Shown in pieces: positions 7,844-17,800 of a DNA stretch of 58,780 nucleotides. The DNA is from Spirochaetota bacterium (GTDB taxonomy: Bacteria > Spirochaetota > UBA4802 > UBA5550), in contig JAFGJK010000149.1 of NCBI GenBank assembly GCA_016929135.1, forward strand, positions 1 through 58,780, given 5' to 3'. Position 1 is the first letter of the stretch, and each line of letters opens with the position of its first letter. The notes below the pieces were generated by a model. That model did no database searches. It had not been told where the DNA came from and saw only the letters and a list, made by a program, of their open reading frames with translations. The position numbers and the translations under genes are program-made.

Positions 7844-10225
7844 CTAGTGTGACCCCTTGATCATATTGATGATATTCTGAATCTCGTCGGCCCTGGGATG
7901 GTTCGGGTTTTTCGAAAGGAGCTGTTCGAAACTCTGTACCGCCTTCTGGGGATCCTTCAGCTTGCGGTAGTAGATGAGCCCGATCTCTTCGTATGCGTCG
8001 TACAGATTCCTGTTGATCTTGAGCGATCGCTCAAATGATTCGATCGCCTCGTTGTAATTCCCCTTGTCACGCTGGGAAAGCCCCATGGAGAAGTAGGATT
8101 GCGAGTCCACCGGCTTGATGTTCAGCGCCACCCTGTATTCCTCGATCGCCTCGTCGTGCATCTTGGAGTTGCGGTATGCGTTGGCGAGGTTGACGTGCGC
8201 CTCGTAGGACTGGGGGTCCCGTGTCGTCGCGCTCTTGTACATGCTGATGGCCTTATCATGCAGGCCGTTCTTGGCGTAGATCTGTCCGAGATTGATGTAT
8301 GCCTTGGTGTAATTCGGGTTCAGCGAAATCGCCTCCTTGTAGCTCTCTATCGCCTTGTCCTCGTTTCCCATCCCCTGGTAGGACTTGCCGAGCTCGTAGT
8401 GGGAGGTGGGGTCACCGGCCTTCACCGAGAGTGCCTTCTGGAACAGGGGTACGGCTCCGGCGTAATCCCTTTTTTCGTTTTTCAGCAGTCCCAGATTGTA
8501 GAAGGCGTCATAACTGGAGGGGTCGATTTCGATGGTCCTGTTGTAGTACTGGACAGCGTTGCCGTATGACTTCATCGCGTGGTAGGTCACCGCGAGCTTC
8601 AGGTTGGTATCCGCGCTGTTGGGCGCCAGGTCGCGGTCCTTCGAGAAATACTTCAGTGCCTCGGGATAGTTGCGGCTATCCAGGTAGATTGATCCCAGGT
8701 TGAAATAGGCGCGCTCCAGGGAGGGGTCAAGGCTGATCGATTTGGCCAGGTCTCTGATGGCCTTCTGAGTGTCCTTCAGCTTTATATAGGAGAGGCCGCG
8801 GGAGTAGTAGGATTTCGCCGAATCCTGGTTCATCTCGATGGCCTTGTTGAAGTGCCGTATGGCGACAGGGTAGCGCTCCTTGAGGTAGTTCAGGATGCCC
8901 AGACGGTAGTGGGCGTCTTCGTTTTTCGGATTCGCTATAACCGCGTTTTCGAAGGACCTCTGGGCCTGGTCGTACAGCCTGTTGTGGTAGTAGATCCGCC
9001 CGGTCCAGTAGTGCGAATGGTCGTCGTCCTTGTCGATTTCGGTGGCCTTCCGGTAGGCCTTGATCGCCTCGTCGTATTCCTTCCTTGCCCTGTGACGGTC
9101 GCCGATTTCCCGCCATTTCGCCGAGGAGCCGTGTTTATTCCCCTCGTATGCCGGTCCCGATGTCCCGCCGCTCATTGATTCGCCGGAATCGATGATCACG
9201 TCGGATCCCTTGCCCTGGCCGCCCTGCGCGTTTCCGTCCCCCTCGGAACTTCCCTTTCCGCCGGCCACGGCGGTTCTGCGGGAGCGGTTCAGTCTATCCA
9301 GCGCATCGGCATATTTCCTCTGCAGGCCCCTGTCCCTGCTGTTGTAGGAGAGGGCGTTCTTGTAATACCGCACCGCGTTTGCGTAGTCCCTGTCGCGTGC
9401 GTAGATGTCGCCGAGCCGTTCATGAGAGCCGGCATCGGCCGGGTCTATCCTGACCGCCTGCTTGAAGGACGAGATTGCGCCCTCCGTGTCCTTGAGCCGC
9501 AGCAGCGAATCTCCAAGGCCGCGGTGGTACTTCCCTTTTCCGGAATCGATGTCGATGGCCTTGCCGAAATTCTTTTTCGATTTCCGGTAATCCTTCATGC
9601 TGTAGTATAGGGTGCCGAGATTGTAGTATCCCTCCGCATCGTCGGGGCTCCGCCTGATCCCCTTCTGTATGGCCTCTATCGCCGCCTTGCGATCCCCCTT
9701 CCTCAGATAGTGGGCGGCGATGTTCCTGTAGCTCTCCTGGTCCTTCGGCGCGACCTTCTGCGCCTGCTTGTATTCACGCAGTGCCTTGACGTGCTTCAGC
9801 TGGTCGTCGTATACGTTCCCCAGGCGGTTGTAGGCCTTCGGGTGGCGGGGCATCATGGCCTTCGCCTTCCGAAGGGTTTCGATGGCCTTGTCGTAATCAC
9901 CCTGCAGGGCGTAGGTGTGGCCGAGATCGTTCAGCACGTTGTAGTTGTCCTTCTGAAGATCGTAGAGCCTGGAGTAGTATTCGATGGCCCGGTCGTAGTC
10001 TCCCAGAGACTTGTAGAGGTCGCCGAGTTTGGAGAGGACGTAGGGATCATTCGGGTCGGTTTCCAGGAGGTGCTGGTACGACTCGATCCTCTTGAAGCGC
10101 ATGTCCTCGATGTCAGACAGGTGGCTGCGGGGTCTGAAGAGGAAATAGCCCCCGACGCCCAGAAGGAGGAGCAGCAGGAGGGCGCCGGCGATATAGTAAG
10201 GCCTGTTGCTGTTGTAATAGCTCAT
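7844..10225 (-). CDS. Membrane-anchored protein with about 20 TPR repeats
   Basis: 793 residues. One N-terminal transmembrane segment (about residues 11-30, AGALLLLLLLGVGGYFLF) anchors a long tetratricopeptide array. The first block, about residues 40-310, has around eight repeats with the usual W/L-G-Y-A-F-A-P pattern. A Gly/Ser-rich linker (about 315-370) separates it from a second block of around twelve repeats to the C-terminus. TPR solenoids are protein-binding scaffolds; here the array would lie in the periplasm if the N-terminus is cytoplasmic. A GGAGGG site precedes the ATG. It follows the 236-residue TPR gene by 14 bases and abuts the lipoprotein gene after it. No enzyme domain is visible. 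Confidence 0.88.
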   Translation of the reverse strand: MSYYNSNRPYYIAGALLLLLLLGVGGYFLFRPRSHLSDIEDMRFKRIESYQHLLETDPNDPYVLSKLGDLYKSLGDYDRAIEYYSRLYDLQKDNYNVLNDLGHTYALQGDYDKAIETLRKAKAMMPRHPKAYNRLGNVYDDQLKHVKALREYKQAQKVAPKDQESYRNIAAHYLRKGDRKAAIEAIQKGIRRSPDDAEGYYNLGTLYYSMKDYRKSKKNFGKAIDIDSGKGKYHRGLGDSLLRLKDTEGAISSFKQAVRIDPADAGSHERLGDIYARDRDYANAVRYYKNALSYNSRDRGLQRKYADALDRLNRSRRTAVAGGKGSSEGDGNAQGGQGKGSDVIIDSGESMSGGTSGPAYEGNKHGSSAKWREIGDRHRARKEYDEAIKAYRKATEIDKDDDHSHYWTGRIYYHNRLYDQAQRSFENAVIANPKNEDAHYRLGILNYLKERYPVAIRHFNKAIEMNQDSAKSYYSRGLSYIKLKDTQKAIRDLAKSISLDPSLERAYFNLGSIYLDSRNYPEALKYFSKDRDLAPNSADTNLKLAVTYHAMKSYGNAVQYYNRTIEIDPSSYDAFYNLGLLKNEKRDYAGAVPLFQKALSVKAGDPTSHYELGKSYQGMGNEDKAIESYKEAISLNPNYTKAYINLGQIYAKNGLHDKAISMYKSATTRDPQSYEAHVNLANAYRNSKMHDEAIEEYRVALNIKPVDSQSYFSMGLSQRDKGNYNEAIESFERSLKINRNLYDAYEEIGLIYYRKLKDPQKAVQSFEQLLSKNPNHPRADEIQNIINMIKGSH

Positions 10226-10239
10226 CGGTCCCTCCGTTC

Positions 10240-10950
10240 CTACATTTCGTCATCAATGTAGACGTCTTTTATTTTCTTGTTAACCTTCATCTTCTCGTGA
10301 TCGGCCAGTTTGTCCGTCGTCGTCCGGTCGAGCTGTTTCATGGTGATGCCACCCAGGTGCAGTGCCTCCTCAATGGACACCTCGCTCCCCACCGGCGGGA
10401 TCGTGAAATTCGGATCGCGGAGCAGCTCGATGACCCGCCGAATATTCTCGTACTGAGGGTCCTCGGGGGCGATGGCGATAAAACGCTCCCAATGCTCGAT
10501 GGTCTTCTCCTTGTCGCGCTGGAGCATGAGATAGGACAGGCCTATGTGGAATTGGGCCGCCTTCAGGCTGCTGTCAAGCTCGAAGGCCTTCGAGAAATTG
10601 TCTATCGCTTCAAGCCCGTCCTTCTTGTAGTAGTAGATCTGCCCGATCCTGAAATAATTTTCCGCGGACGCGGGATTGAGGTCAAGTGCTTTTTTATACA
10701 TGCTGTTAGCCGCGTCGTATCGCTTCTTGTAGAGGAATATGTCGCCGAGATAGGAATAGGCCAGCGTGTTCTCGGGATTCTTTTTGATGGATTCCTGAAG
10801 GAGGATCTGCGCCATCTCAAACTTTCTCTCGAAGAAGTATTTCATCGCCTTTTTGAAGGTCGGATCAGGGTCTCCCCCGGATTGCGGGAATGCCGAGAGG
10901 GAAAACGCCAGCAGCACGCACGCGGTGATGATCACGGTGGGTTTGGACAT
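10240..10950 (-). CDS. Secreted TPR protein, first gene of the operon
   Basis: 236 residues with a cleavable signal peptide (cleavage likely near SAFPQ, about residue 22) and about four TPR units in residues 30-160. A C-terminal charged tail reaches residue 236. I start at MSKPTVII because GGAGAG lies seven bases upstream and a good promoter lies 40-70 bases upstream; the longer in-frame reading to 11112 would include that promoter. It leads the four-gene unit down to 6873. Adaptor function in an envelope complex is inferred from the repeats and gene order. Confidence 0.83.
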   Translation of the reverse strand: MSKPTVIITACVLLAFSLSAFPQSGGDPDPTFKKAMKYFFERKFEMAQILLQESIKKNPENTLAYSYLGDIFLYKKRYDAANSMYKKALDLNPASAENYFRIGQIYYYKKDGLEAIDNFSKAFELDSSLKAAQFHIGLSYLMLQRDKEKTIEHWERFIAIAPEDPQYENIRRVIELLRDPNFTIPPVGSEVSIEEALHLGGITMKQLDRTTTDKLADHEKMKVNKKIKDVYIDDEM

Positions 10951-10991
10951 CGTCAGGCTCTCCGGTATCGTTGTTGATATTTCATCATAAC

Positions 10992-11020
10992 AATATACAT
11001 TCTTCAAATGGAAATAGCAA
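10992..11020 (-). promoter_or_regulatory. Sigma-70-type promoter of the TPR/lipoprotein operon
   Basis: On the minus strand TTGCTA (11015-11020) and TATATT (10992-10997) are separated by 17 bases, about 42 bases upstream of the first TPR gene. The -10 matches five of six consensus bases and the -35 four of six. Confidence 0.6.
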
Positions 11021-11138
11021 TCATTCACGGCATAATTTATGCGATGCGCTACGCCCCCTTGGACATGCATCCCGCGACGCGAAATCATGCGGCAAGCCCC
11101 TTTCCGTTCCATCCATCAGACGCCCCCCTTCGCCCGTG

Positions 11139-11585
11139 TCAGCCGAAGACCTGCAGCTCGATGCTGGTCTCACGGAGCATATCCTCCGCCAGCGGGTCGC
11201 TGTAGGGGTGTTTAAAGATGAACTTCCGTATGCCGCTGTTAATGAGCATCTTCGTGCAGATGGAGCAGGGCTGGTGGGTCACGTAGATCACGGCGTCCCT
11301 GATGGAGACGCCGTGATAGGCCGCCTGAATTACGGCGTTCTGCTCTGCATGGAGGCCCCGGCACAGCTCATGGCGCTCACCGGAGGGGATGTTGTATTTG
11401 ATTCTGAGGCAGGTCTCCTCGGTACAGTGGGTGATTCCGGTGGGGACGCCGTTGTAGCCGGTAGTGAGTATCCTTTTATCCTTGACGATGAGCGCGCCCA
11501 CAGACCTGCGAAGGCAGGTGGACCTGGTGGCGACGTCCTCGGCAATCTTCATGAAATAAGAGTCCCACGACGGTCTCTCGCTCAT
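11139..11585 (-). CDS. dCMP deaminase family protein (ComEB-like)
   Basis: Zinc deaminase of 148 residues predicted to convert dCMP to dUMP for thymidylate synthesis. The zinc site is seen as HAEQNAV (histidine plus catalytic glutamate, about residue 79) and [10 protein letters not shown] (two cysteines, about residues 106-109). An extra [16 protein letters not shown] region, typical of the dCMP rather than the cytidine group, is present. GAGGTG precedes the ATG, which overlaps the stop of the upstream membrane protein gene by four bases. Substrate assignment rests on family resemblance; a tRNA or riboflavin deaminase is less likely given the short length and motif spacing. Confidence 0.88.
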   Translation of the reverse strand: MSERPSWDSYFMKIAEDVATRSTCLRRSVGALIVKDKRILTTGYNGVPTGITHCTEETCLRIKYNIPSGERHELCRGLHAEQNAVIQAAYHGVSIRDAVIYVTHQPCSICTKMLINSGIRKFIFKHPYSDPLAEDMLRETSIELQVFG

Positions 11586-12199
11586 TGCTTCACCTCGTAT
11601 TTGAATGTCAGTGACAGTTCCTTTTCCTCCGGCGTCTGTACGGTGAGCCTGGCGGTGAGCGGTACCGTGACGACCGTGGGGACAAAGGGGACCCGCACCG
11701 GCTCCGGCAGCCTGTCCGGGTGTGCGGCGAAATAGGAATCGAGCGCTCCGGTGTGCAGCGTGACGGGAACCGTTGTCTCGACACCCGGAGAGATCACCGT
11801 GCGGCCGGAGGGATCGGCGATGGCCTGCTCCAGGATCTTCGATTCGCCGTGGTGTATCGAGAGTATGGCCAGGGGTTCCGGGACAGGGACGGGCCGAGGG
11901 TTGTCACGGCCGGCCGTCAGTGTCAGTGTCGCGCGGTAGGGTGCCCCCTTGGCCCTTCCCAGGGAGAGCCGGTAGGTGATGCCGCCGGCCTGCAGTGTCG
12001 CGGTATGGTACTCCTGCCCGGCCTCTTTCGACCGTATAAGAAAAATCATGAAGGCGATGAGTATCCCGTTGATGATGAATATCATAAACCTGGGTATTCT
12101 CCGCCCCTGCGGCGAGATCTGCCTGCCGCGATTTCTACGAAAACGCTGTTCAATGTAATCCTCGACGGAACCGCTTCCTGGCTTCATCATGGCGGGCAT
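11582..12199 (-). CDS. Membrane-anchored protein of unknown function
   Basis: About 205 residues. A basic N-terminal stretch (about residues 20-37, with several arginines) precedes one transmembrane helix ([18 protein letters not shown], about 38-55). The remaining 150 residues are strand-rich and probably face the periplasm. I do not recognise a family; the pattern resembles an immunoglobulin-like beta sandwich. Three nearby in-frame ATG codons (12199, 12190, 12187) leave the start open. It is translationally coupled to the dCMP deaminase gene by a four-base overlap, with no functional link that I can see. It begins just after the terminator of the fad operon. Confidence 0.65.
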   Translation of the reverse strand: MPAMMKPGSGSVEDYIEQRFRRNRGRQISPQGRRIPRFMIFIINGILIAFMIFLIRSKEAGQEYHTATLQAGGITYRLSLGRAKGAPYRATLTLTAGRDNPRPVPVPEPLAILSIHHGESKILEQAIADPSGRTVISPGVETTVPVTLHTGALDSYFAAHPDRLPEPVRVPFVPTVVTVPLTARLTVQTPEEKELSLTFKYEVKQ

Positions 12200-12229
12200 A
12201 TCGGTAATCGGCAGTTTTTCCGTGGTATG

Positions 12230-12268
12230 AAAAAAGGGGGTTGGCCCTTCAGGTCCAACCCCCTTTTC
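12230..12268 (-). terminator. Intrinsic terminator after the fad operon
   Basis: A GC-rich hairpin (GGGGGTTGG at 12236-12244 pairs with CCAACCCCC at 12255-12263) ends on the minus strand in a run of T from 12235 downwards. It lies 21 bases past the thiolase stop. Four T also follow on the plus strand, so it could work both ways. Confidence 0.85.
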
Positions 12269-12284
12269 ATAAAATCTTCAATCA

Positions 12285-13496
<1,212 letters not shown>

Positions 13497-13524
13497 ATAC
13501 TGTTTCCTCCTGTGCTCGTTTTAA

Positions 13525-15933
13525 TTAGATCAGCAACGGTTTGCCCGTCGACAGGATGTGTGCCGCCATCTTCTGGGTGTTCTCCGTCTTCCAGAGATCC
13601 ACGAAGGCCTCACGCTCCAGGGTCATCAGGTGCTCTTCCGTCACGAGGGTTCCACAGGGTACGTCGCCGCCGCTCATGCACACCGCCATCTTCTTGGCGA
13701 TGAATTCCATGTGGGGAGTGATGTATCCGCCGTTCTTCATGTCGGAGAGGTTCGCCCATACCATACCCTGCGCCTCGCGGCCCAGAACGGGGATCTTCCT
13801 CTTCGTCGGAGCGACGAATCCGTCGTCGATCATCCTGAGGACCTCCTTCTTGGCCTCGCCGAGCAGATAATCCTTGTTGAAAATGATCCTGTCCTCCGCG
13901 GTGAGGAAGCCGTTGTTCCGGGCCTCCATGGCCGACATGGACACCTTCGCCTGCGCCACGTTCATGAACGCCGGTATGAAGAATCCCGCCAGGTCGGTGA
14001 TGTTCGCCGATTCAGGCTTGGAGAACATGTAATTCTTCCACAGGTTGATCATCCCGCAGCCGCCGGGGAGGAGACCCGCGCCGATTTCCACCAGACCCAT
14101 AAAGAGTTCGCAGTGGGCCACGATCCTGTTGGCTGCCAGGCAGACCTCGGCGCCGCCGCCCAGGGTCATGCCGTAGGGGGCCGCCACCACCGGATAGGGC
14201 GAATAGTAGGTCCCCATGATGGTCTTATGGACGTTCTTTATAAAGCTGTCGATCTCGGAGAACTTCTTCTCCTTGGCAAGCCCGCCCATGTAGGCCAGGT
14301 CGCCGCCGGCCGAGAAGGCGCCGGGGATGCCGGGTGCCTGGTTACCGATGACGAGACCGATACCGTTGGCCCTGATGTACTCGTCAACCTCTCCTATGAA
14401 CTCGACGATCGGACCGTTGATGGCGTTCATCTTGGAATGGAACTCGATGCAGAACACGCCGTCGCCGATGTCGATGAGGGATACCGAGTCGTTCCCCTTC
14501 ACTTCCTTCTTGTCCGCCTTCAGGGGCTCCAGGAAGAGCATGTTGGCGCTCAGCTTGATCTCCTTGTAGCCACCCGCCACCAGATCGTAGTACATCTTCT
14601 TCCCCTTCTCGATCTTGTAGAAGGAGGTGGCGCCGCTGGCGACCATCTTCTTCACGCTCTCGGGGATCTTCAATCCGTCTTTTTCCCACTGGGCGACGGA
14701 TTCCTTCACGCCGATGTTGTCCCAGGTCTCGAAGGGACCTGCCTCCCAGGCATATCCCCACTTCATCGCGTTGTCGATGTCAACGATCGTATCGGCGATT
14801 TCGGGAATCCTGTTTGCCGAGTAGATGCACATGCTGGCGACAAGCTTCTTCGCGAACTCTGAGCCGCTGTAGATGGTCTTCTGCTTTTCAGCAAGGGTCT
14901 TCTTCGCCTTCGCCTCGGTGGCGCATGCGGGGACGACAGCCTTCCTGTCGAATTCCTTGAACTCCAGGGTCTTCGGGTCGATGACCTTCTTGATCTTCTT
15001 CCAGGTCTTCATGTCGACTTCGGTCTTGTAGAAGCCGCCGTTGTCCTTGGTCTTCGCGCCGAGCATCTTCTTGTCGACCATGTTGCCGACGAATTTCGGG
15101 AAGTTGTAGATTTCTCTGTACTCGTCATCCTTGAGGAGCTCGTAGGAGTTTTTCGCCAGATGGCTGATGGTGTCGAGACCCACCAGGTCCGCCAGACCGA
15201 AGATAGCGGTCTTCGGGATACCGAAGGTGGGGCCGAACATCGCGTCGACTTCCGGTATGTTGCTGATCCCAGCCTCGATGAGCTTGAAGGCCTCGCCGAT
15301 CATCTCGACGCCGATCCGGTTTCCGATAAAGTTCGGGGTATCCTTTCCTATAACCATACCCTTGCCGAGGACCTTTTCTCCCCAGTTGAACACGAAATCG
15401 ACGACTTCCTTCTTTGCGTCGCCGGGAACCAGCTCCAGGAGCTTCATGTAGCGGACCGGGTTGAAGAAGTGGAGGATTACGAAATGATCTTTGAATTCTT
15501 TGCTACGGCCTTCGGCCATGGCCTTCAGAGGGAGACCGGACGTGTTCGATGCGATAATTGTGTCTGGCTTTCTCACCTTCTCGAGCTTGGTGAATAATTC
15601 CTGCTTGATCTTCAGGTTCTCAACGACTACTTCGAAAATGATATCGACATCTTTGAGCTTATCAATATCGTCTTCCAGGTTGCCGATCTCGATCAGCTGG
15701 GAGTCAACCTTCTTGTTCATGTACGCGGCGGGCTTCGCCTTGGCGATGTTATCGTATCCAGCCTTTACGATTTTGTTTCTCGCCTCTTTTTTGTTCTTTT
15801 CGTCGTCCTTCAGATCAAAAGGAACAATGTCCAATAATACAACCGGAATTCCGGCGCTGGCACAGAGGGCAGCGATACCCCCGCCCATGATACCAGAGCC
15901 GATTACGGCTGCTTTTTCGATCCTTCTTACCAT
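13525..15933 (-). CDS. fadN: 3-hydroxyacyl-CoA dehydrogenase / enoyl-CoA hydratase, FadN type
   Basis: Bifunctional beta-oxidation enzyme of 802 residues. The order is dehydrogenase first, hydratase second, as in Bacillus FadN and the reverse of E. coli FadB. The NAD-binding Rossmann motif VIGSGIMGGG is at about residues 9-18. The dehydrogenase dyad is seen in LHFFNPVRYMKLLELVPG. The crotonase part begins near residue 490 with the oxyanion-hole segment AFSAGGDLAYMGG and the glutamates in GGGAEVCLAANR and LVEIGAGLLPGGCG. The start at 15933 has AGGAGG five bases upstream and places the Rossmann motif at the N-terminus; the longer reading to 15999 adds an unlikely tail. The gene is lysine-rich compared with its neighbours. 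Confidence 0.94.
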   Translation of the reverse strand: MVRRIEKAAVIGSGIMGGGIAALCASAGIPVVLLDIVPFDLKDDEKNKKEARNKIVKAGYDNIAKAKPAAYMNKKVDSQLIEIGNLEDDIDKLKDVDIIFEVVVENLKIKQELFTKLEKVRKPDTIIASNTSGLPLKAMAEGRSKEFKDHFVILHFFNPVRYMKLLELVPGDAKKEVVDFVFNWGEKVLGKGMVIGKDTPNFIGNRIGVEMIGEAFKLIEAGISNIPEVDAMFGPTFGIPKTAIFGLADLVGLDTISHLAKNSYELLKDDEYREIYNFPKFVGNMVDKKMLGAKTKDNGGFYKTEVDMKTWKKIKKVIDPKTLEFKEFDRKAVVPACATEAKAKKTLAEKQKTIYSGSEFAKKLVASMCIYSANRIPEIADTIVDIDNAMKWGYAWEAGPFETWDNIGVKESVAQWEKDGLKIPESVKKMVASGATSFYKIEKGKKMYYDLVAGGYKEIKLSANMLFLEPLKADKKEVKGNDSVSLIDIGDGVFCIEFHSKMNAINGPIVEFIGEVDEYIRANGIGLVIGNQAPGIPGAFSAGGDLAYMGGLAKEKKFSEIDSFIKNVHKTIMGTYYSPYPVVAAPYGMTLGGGAEVCLAANRIVAHCELFMGLVEIGAGLLPGGCGMINLWKNYMFSKPESANITDLAGFFIPAFMNVAQAKVSMSAMEARNNGFLTAEDRIIFNKDYLLGEAKKEVLRMIDDGFVAPTKRKIPVLGREAQGMVWANLSDMKNGGYITPHMEFIAKKMAVCMSGGDVPCGTLVTEEHLMTLEREAFVDLWKTENTQKMAAHILSTGKPLLI

Positions 15934-16080
15934 ACAAACCTCCTGAATAAGTCTTCTGATAAAAATTGTTTTATTATATTGAGATACACAAACAGGCATG
16001 CGAAGAATGCGCGCTCGTGTATGGTACTCAGGACTTTTTTGCGTCAGACAGCCTTGTTTAACGAGCTCAACCTCTAGGCC

Positions 16081-16108
16081 ATTATTTATCAGGAAGAATC
16101 CTTGTCAA
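16081..16108 (-). promoter_or_regulatory. Strong sigma-70-type promoter upstream of fadN-fadA
   Basis: TTGACA (16103-16108, perfect) and AATAAT (16081-16086, five of six) with a 16-base spacer on the minus strand. The predicted transcript would have a leader of about 140 bases before fadN. A second, TATAAT-only element lies nearer the gene without a clear -35. Confidence 0.6.
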
Positions 16109-16278
16109 TAGATTTATCATTATGGGCAAGTATGTGTAGATTTTTTTCTGGCGGACCTGTTAACACCGTACTGTCACTGGGCGGAGCAGATGATTTCTGC
16201 ACATCTCTTGCCCCGGGTGGTACGGAAGGGGGGGGGAGGGGAATGGTGAAATGAAGGAGGCGGTGCGATTTTTTTATA
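16109..16278. other. Non-coding stretch between fad promoter and tRNA promoter
   Basis: The whole gene-free interval between fadN and tRNA-Cys is 15934-16320. Besides the two promoters listed here I see only homopolymer runs (a nine-base G run near 16229) and no gene, repeat or RNA structure. The minus-strand open frame across this area runs through both tRNA genes and is not coding. Confidence 0.5.
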
Positions 16279-16307
16279 TTGACAGACACACCGTTCATTA
16301 CTAAATG
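16279..16307 (+). promoter_or_regulatory. Promoter of the tRNA-Cys/tRNA-Leu unit
   Basis: TTGACA (16279-16284) and TAAATG (16302-16307) with a 17-base spacer; the -10 is weak. The predicted start of transcription is a few bases before tRNA-Cys. Confidence 0.55.
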
Positions 16308-16320
16308 GATTACAGAACGC

Positions 16321-16393
16321 GGCGCCGTACCCAAGTGGCTAAGGGAGAGGTCTGCAAAACCTTTATGCAGCGGTTCGAATCCGCTCGGCGCCT
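16321..16393 (+). tRNA. tRNA-Cys (anticodon GCA)
   Basis: A 73-base cloverleaf. The acceptor arm GGCGCCG pairs with CGGCGCC, the anticodon loop holds GCA, the T loop is GGTTCGAATCC and the discriminator base is T, as expected for tRNA-Cys. CCA is not encoded (CATCA follows). Confidence 0.96.
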
Positions 16394-16410
16394 CATCACA
16401 TACCCTACAG

Positions 16411-16495
16411 GCCCAGGTGGTGGAACTGGTAGACACAAGGGACTTAAAATCCCTTGGACCTTGCGTCCGTGAGGGTTCAAGTCCCTCCCTGGGCA
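16411..16495 (+). tRNA. tRNA-Leu (anticodon TAA)
   Basis: An 85-base type II tRNA with a long variable arm. The acceptor GCCCAGG pairs with CCTGGGC. The anticodon stem AGGGA/TCCCT closes the loop CTTAAAA, giving anticodon TAA. The discriminator is A and CCA is not encoded. It lies 17 bases after tRNA-Cys, probably in one transcript. An eight-base T run starts seven bases after its end. Confidence 0.96.
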
Positions 16496-16508
16496 ATACA
16501 GATTTTTT

Positions 16509-17030
16509 TTACTCTGACCGGCGCAGGCTCCCCATCACCACGGTGAATACGTCCGAATAGCGATGGTATCTGACCACCGGTGCCCTGCATTCCACTGTGA
16601 CGAGGGAGTCCCCGAATTTCGAAATCAGCACCTTCTGGAGCAGACGCCGGTTCCCCTGGCTGTATTCGAAGAGGAGGATTTTTCCCACCATATCTTTTTC
16701 CAGGAGCAGGCTCTTCGTCTCGATGATACGGCGTATGTGCAGCCCCCTTCCTTGTGTGTACCACTCCTCCCAGTCGTCCCATTTCTCTATCTCTTTCATG
16801 TCCTGGCGTGACGCGGTGACAGCGATCTCAGCCAGCCGGTCCCTCGTGCACAGTATCAGTCTTCTGTAGCCCAGGTCCACCTGGCGGGTCTTCCAGGATC
16901 GCGGAAGGCGTATGGAGAATCCGTACTCCCTGTCCCTGATGAGGGCATAGGGGTCGTCGGCGGGGGCCGCCGCGGCTCCGATGATTCCAGCGGCGACAAG
17001 TGACGTGCATACTGCGGCGTACCGTCTCAT
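16509..17030 (-). CDS. Secreted protein with PsbP/DcrB-like fold
   Basis: 173 residues with a signal peptide (alanine-rich, cleavage near AAAAPADD, about residue 24). The mature start YGFSIRLPRSWK is typical of PsbP/DcrB-like and related secreted domains, in which an alpha/beta sandwich begins with such a segment. No catalytic residues are evident. It is the last of three genes on this strand: its ATG lies one base after the stop of the LOG-family gene. Family assignment is tentative and the role is unknown. Confidence 0.65.
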   Translation of the reverse strand: MRRYAAVCTSLVAAGIIGAAAAPADDPYALIRDREYGFSIRLPRSWKTRQVDLGYRRLILCTRDRLAEIAVTASRQDMKEIEKWDDWEEWYTQGRGLHIRRIIETKSLLLEKDMVGKILLFEYSQGNRRLLQKVLISKFGDSLVTVECRAPVVRYHRYSDVFTVVMGSLRRSE

Positions 17031-17031
17031 A

Positions 17032-17796
17032 TTACCCCGGATACTTCAGGTCGAGATAATGATCCACACTCCTGATCATATCGTGGACCTGCTGTTTCAG
17101 GAGCGACATTCCCTCCTCGGCGGTCTCGAAATACTGGAAGAGGTGCAGGTCCTCAGGAGAGATCAGGCCGTAGTCGATCAGCTTCTCGAAATTTATGGTA
17201 TCCTCCCAGAAGGCCCTGTCGTGGAGGAGCAGCGGCATGCGGATCTTGTCGAGCTTTCTCGTCTGCATCAGCGTCAGCGTTTCGAACAACTCATCCATGG
17301 TGCCGAAGCCGCCGGGGAAGATGATGATCGCCTTGGCGTGATAGAGGAACCACAGCTTCCTCATGAAGAAGTAGTGGAATTCGAAGCTCAGCTGCGGGGT
17401 GATGTACTTGTTGGCAGTCTGCTCGAAGGGGAGCGAGATGTTCAGGCCGATGGTCTCGGCGCCAGCCCTGCTGGCCCCCCTGTTCGCCGCCTCCATGATC
17501 CCGCCCCCGCCGCCGGTGCAGATGTGAAGGCCGCTGCCGCGCTGGCTCTCCATCTCCCTTCCGAGAAGCGCGAGGTTGTATGCAAGCTCCTCGGCCGTTC
17601 TGTAGTAGCGTCCGAGGTCGAGCCTGCCCCTGTCGCCCGCTTGTATCCTGGCTGATCCGAAAAAAACGATTGTGTGCTGTATCCTGTGCTCGGCAAAGCG
17701 CTTTTCCGGCTCCATGTATTCGCTCAGAATCCGCAGTGTCCTTGCCTCCCGGGAATGCATGAAGTCGGTATTGTCATAGGCCTTCTTCTGCTTCAT
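17032..17796 (-). CDS. LOG family protein (TIGR00730-like)
   Basis: 254 residues. The nucleotide-binding Rossmann fold of the LOG (lonely guy) / lysine decarboxylase-like family is recognised by FPGGFGTMDELFE (PGGxGTxxE, about residues 155-165) and the glycine-rich CTGGGGGIMEAANRGA. Characterised LOG proteins hydrolyse cytokinin ribotides or nucleoside monophosphates; many bacterial ones have unknown physiological substrates. It is longer than the minimal type (about 190) because of an N-terminal extension. It sits between a GHKL ATPase gene (four-base gap) and the secreted protein gene (one-base gap). Confidence 0.87.
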   Translation of the reverse strand: MKQKKAYDNTDFMHSREARTLRILSEYMEPEKRFAEHRIQHTIVFFGSARIQAGDRGRLDLGRYYRTAEELAYNLALLGREMESQRGSGLHICTGGGGGIMEAANRGASRAGAETIGLNISLPFEQTANKYITPQLSFEFHYFFMRKLWFLYHAKAIIIFPGGFGTMDELFETLTLMQTRKLDKIRMPLLLHDRAFWEDTINFEKLIDYGLISPEDLHLFQYFETAEEGMSLLKQQVHDMIRSVDHYLDLKYPG

Positions 17797-17800
17797 GCCG

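Noticed and set aside
7844..10225. DNA-level tandem repeat array
   Set aside because: The periodicity is the 34-residue TPR in the protein; the DNA repeats are too diverged to be a recent array.
13558..14862. 434-codon frame antisense to fadN
   Set aside because: fadN is intact and strongly supported on the other strand.
16089..16496. 135-codon minus-strand frame over the tRNA-Cys and tRNA-Leu genes
   Set aside because: It runs through two well-formed tRNAs in antisense and lacks any protein feature.
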